A stretch of DNA of 6,236 nucleotides, from NCBI GenBank assembly GCA_036522495.1, contig DATDFS010000077.1, positions 1 through 6,236 on the forward strand, given 5' to 3'. The DNA comes from Nitrososphaera_A sp036522495 (GTDB lineage Archaea > Thermoproteota > Nitrososphaeria > Nitrososphaerales > Nitrososphaeraceae). The position numbers were made by a program, and so were the translations under genes. Below the pieces are notes generated by a model. That model was not told the origin of the DNA. It did no database searches and was given only the letters and a program-made list of their open reading frames with translations. This document shows, piece by piece, positions 6,008 to 6,236 of this stretch (position 1 is its first letter; every line of letters begins with the position of its first letter).

Positions 6008-6236
6008 ATGTTTTTAAGTAATTCCAAAAAAAGTTTATCATTCGAGAGCACGCTGGATGACCAAATTTAAGAAGAATAATATTAAAGATATACTATAGAG
6101 CAATTAAATGATCTCTAAAAAATATCCATAATAACAAGATCAGATGAAATACTGGAAATAATTCAGCTTTAGGAGATGTTATGAGAGATATATGCAAGTT
6201 TACCCAAAGTATTCAAGATATCTCTGCTGAGGATAT
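6008..6236 (+). pseudogene. Decayed gene running off the right edge, family not recognised
   Basis: Frame one starts at ATG 6008 (MFLSNSKKSLSFESTLDDQI) and hits TAA at 6068. After two more stops the same frame resumes as RYTIEQLNDL, stops once, and continues KISIITRSDEILEII up to about 6160. There a one-base shift leads into NSALGDVMRDICKFTQSIQD and ISAED, which is open to the window end. The last part has good protein character and helical periodicity. An ATG at 6181 could start a short in-frame product (MRDICKFTQS), with GGAG a few bases upstream, so the right-hand part might be a separate intact gene. I cannot name a family. Several in-frame stops argue for real decay of the left part. Confidence 0.33.

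Larger units (their letters stand above)
5447..6236. other. Gene-poor AT-rich region upstream of sucCD
   Basis: Nearly 800 bases contain no credible intact gene. The 62-codon plus-strand frame starting at 5429 overlaps the sucC start in antisense and has no family character. The stretch holds the sucCD promoter, the inverted repeat, a 13-bp tandem repeat with an orphan TATA box and T-run, a short hairpin at 5910-5926 (ATGAC/GTCAT with a 7-base loop), and the remains of a gene at the right edge. Confidence 0.55.

Overview
This is an AT-rich window with archaeal signals. TATA boxes such as TATAAATA, TTTAAGTA and TATAAAAG lie about 25 bases upstream of likely transcript starts. The start codons have no Shine-Dalgarno sequence, and short T-runs appear where terminators would be expected. 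Together with the protein character and a very low coding density, this suggests a member of the Nitrososphaeria (Thaumarchaeota), possibly a soil ammonia oxidiser of the Nitrososphaera/Nitrosocosmicus kind. The lineage is an inference, because no rRNA or marker gene for ammonia oxidation is present.

Layout. Bases 1-607 hold no convincing gene, only one weak open frame (251-574). Bases 608-1058 hold a clearly recognisable SRPBCC (START/cyclase-like) gene broken by two one-base deletions. Bases 1059-1543 hold a start-less Cys/His-rich fragment (1103-1360) and the promoter of an intact Nudix hydrolase (1568-2134), which ends in a T-run terminator. Bases 2135-2888 hold gene remains: a CxxC fragment, a possible eroded Alba-like gene and a short Asn/Gly-rich frame. 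A small helical protein of unknown function with a poly-Ser leader follows (2889-3308) and appears leaderless. It converges on a two-gene operon on the minus strand, sucC (5425-4310) then sucD (4304-3387), which encodes succinyl-CoA synthetase. Bases 5447-6236 are gene-poor. They hold the sucC promoter, a perfect 7-bp inverted repeat upstream of it, a 13-bp tandem repeat next to an orphan TATA box with a T-run about 100 bases on (a possible small RNA), and a decayed gene running off the right edge.

Function. The only clear pathway is succinyl-CoA synthetase, which links succinyl-CoA and succinate with nucleotide triphosphate formation. In these archaea it would connect the citric-acid branch with the 3-hydroxypropionate/4-hydroxybutyrate carbon cycle, where succinyl-CoA is an intermediate. 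The Nudix enzyme probably cleans up a nucleoside diphosphate derivative. The other reading frames do not form a visible system. The main theme of the window is intact metabolic genes set in a field of decaying ones. I found no CRISPR array, insertion sequence, tRNA or rRNA, and no convincing new biological system.
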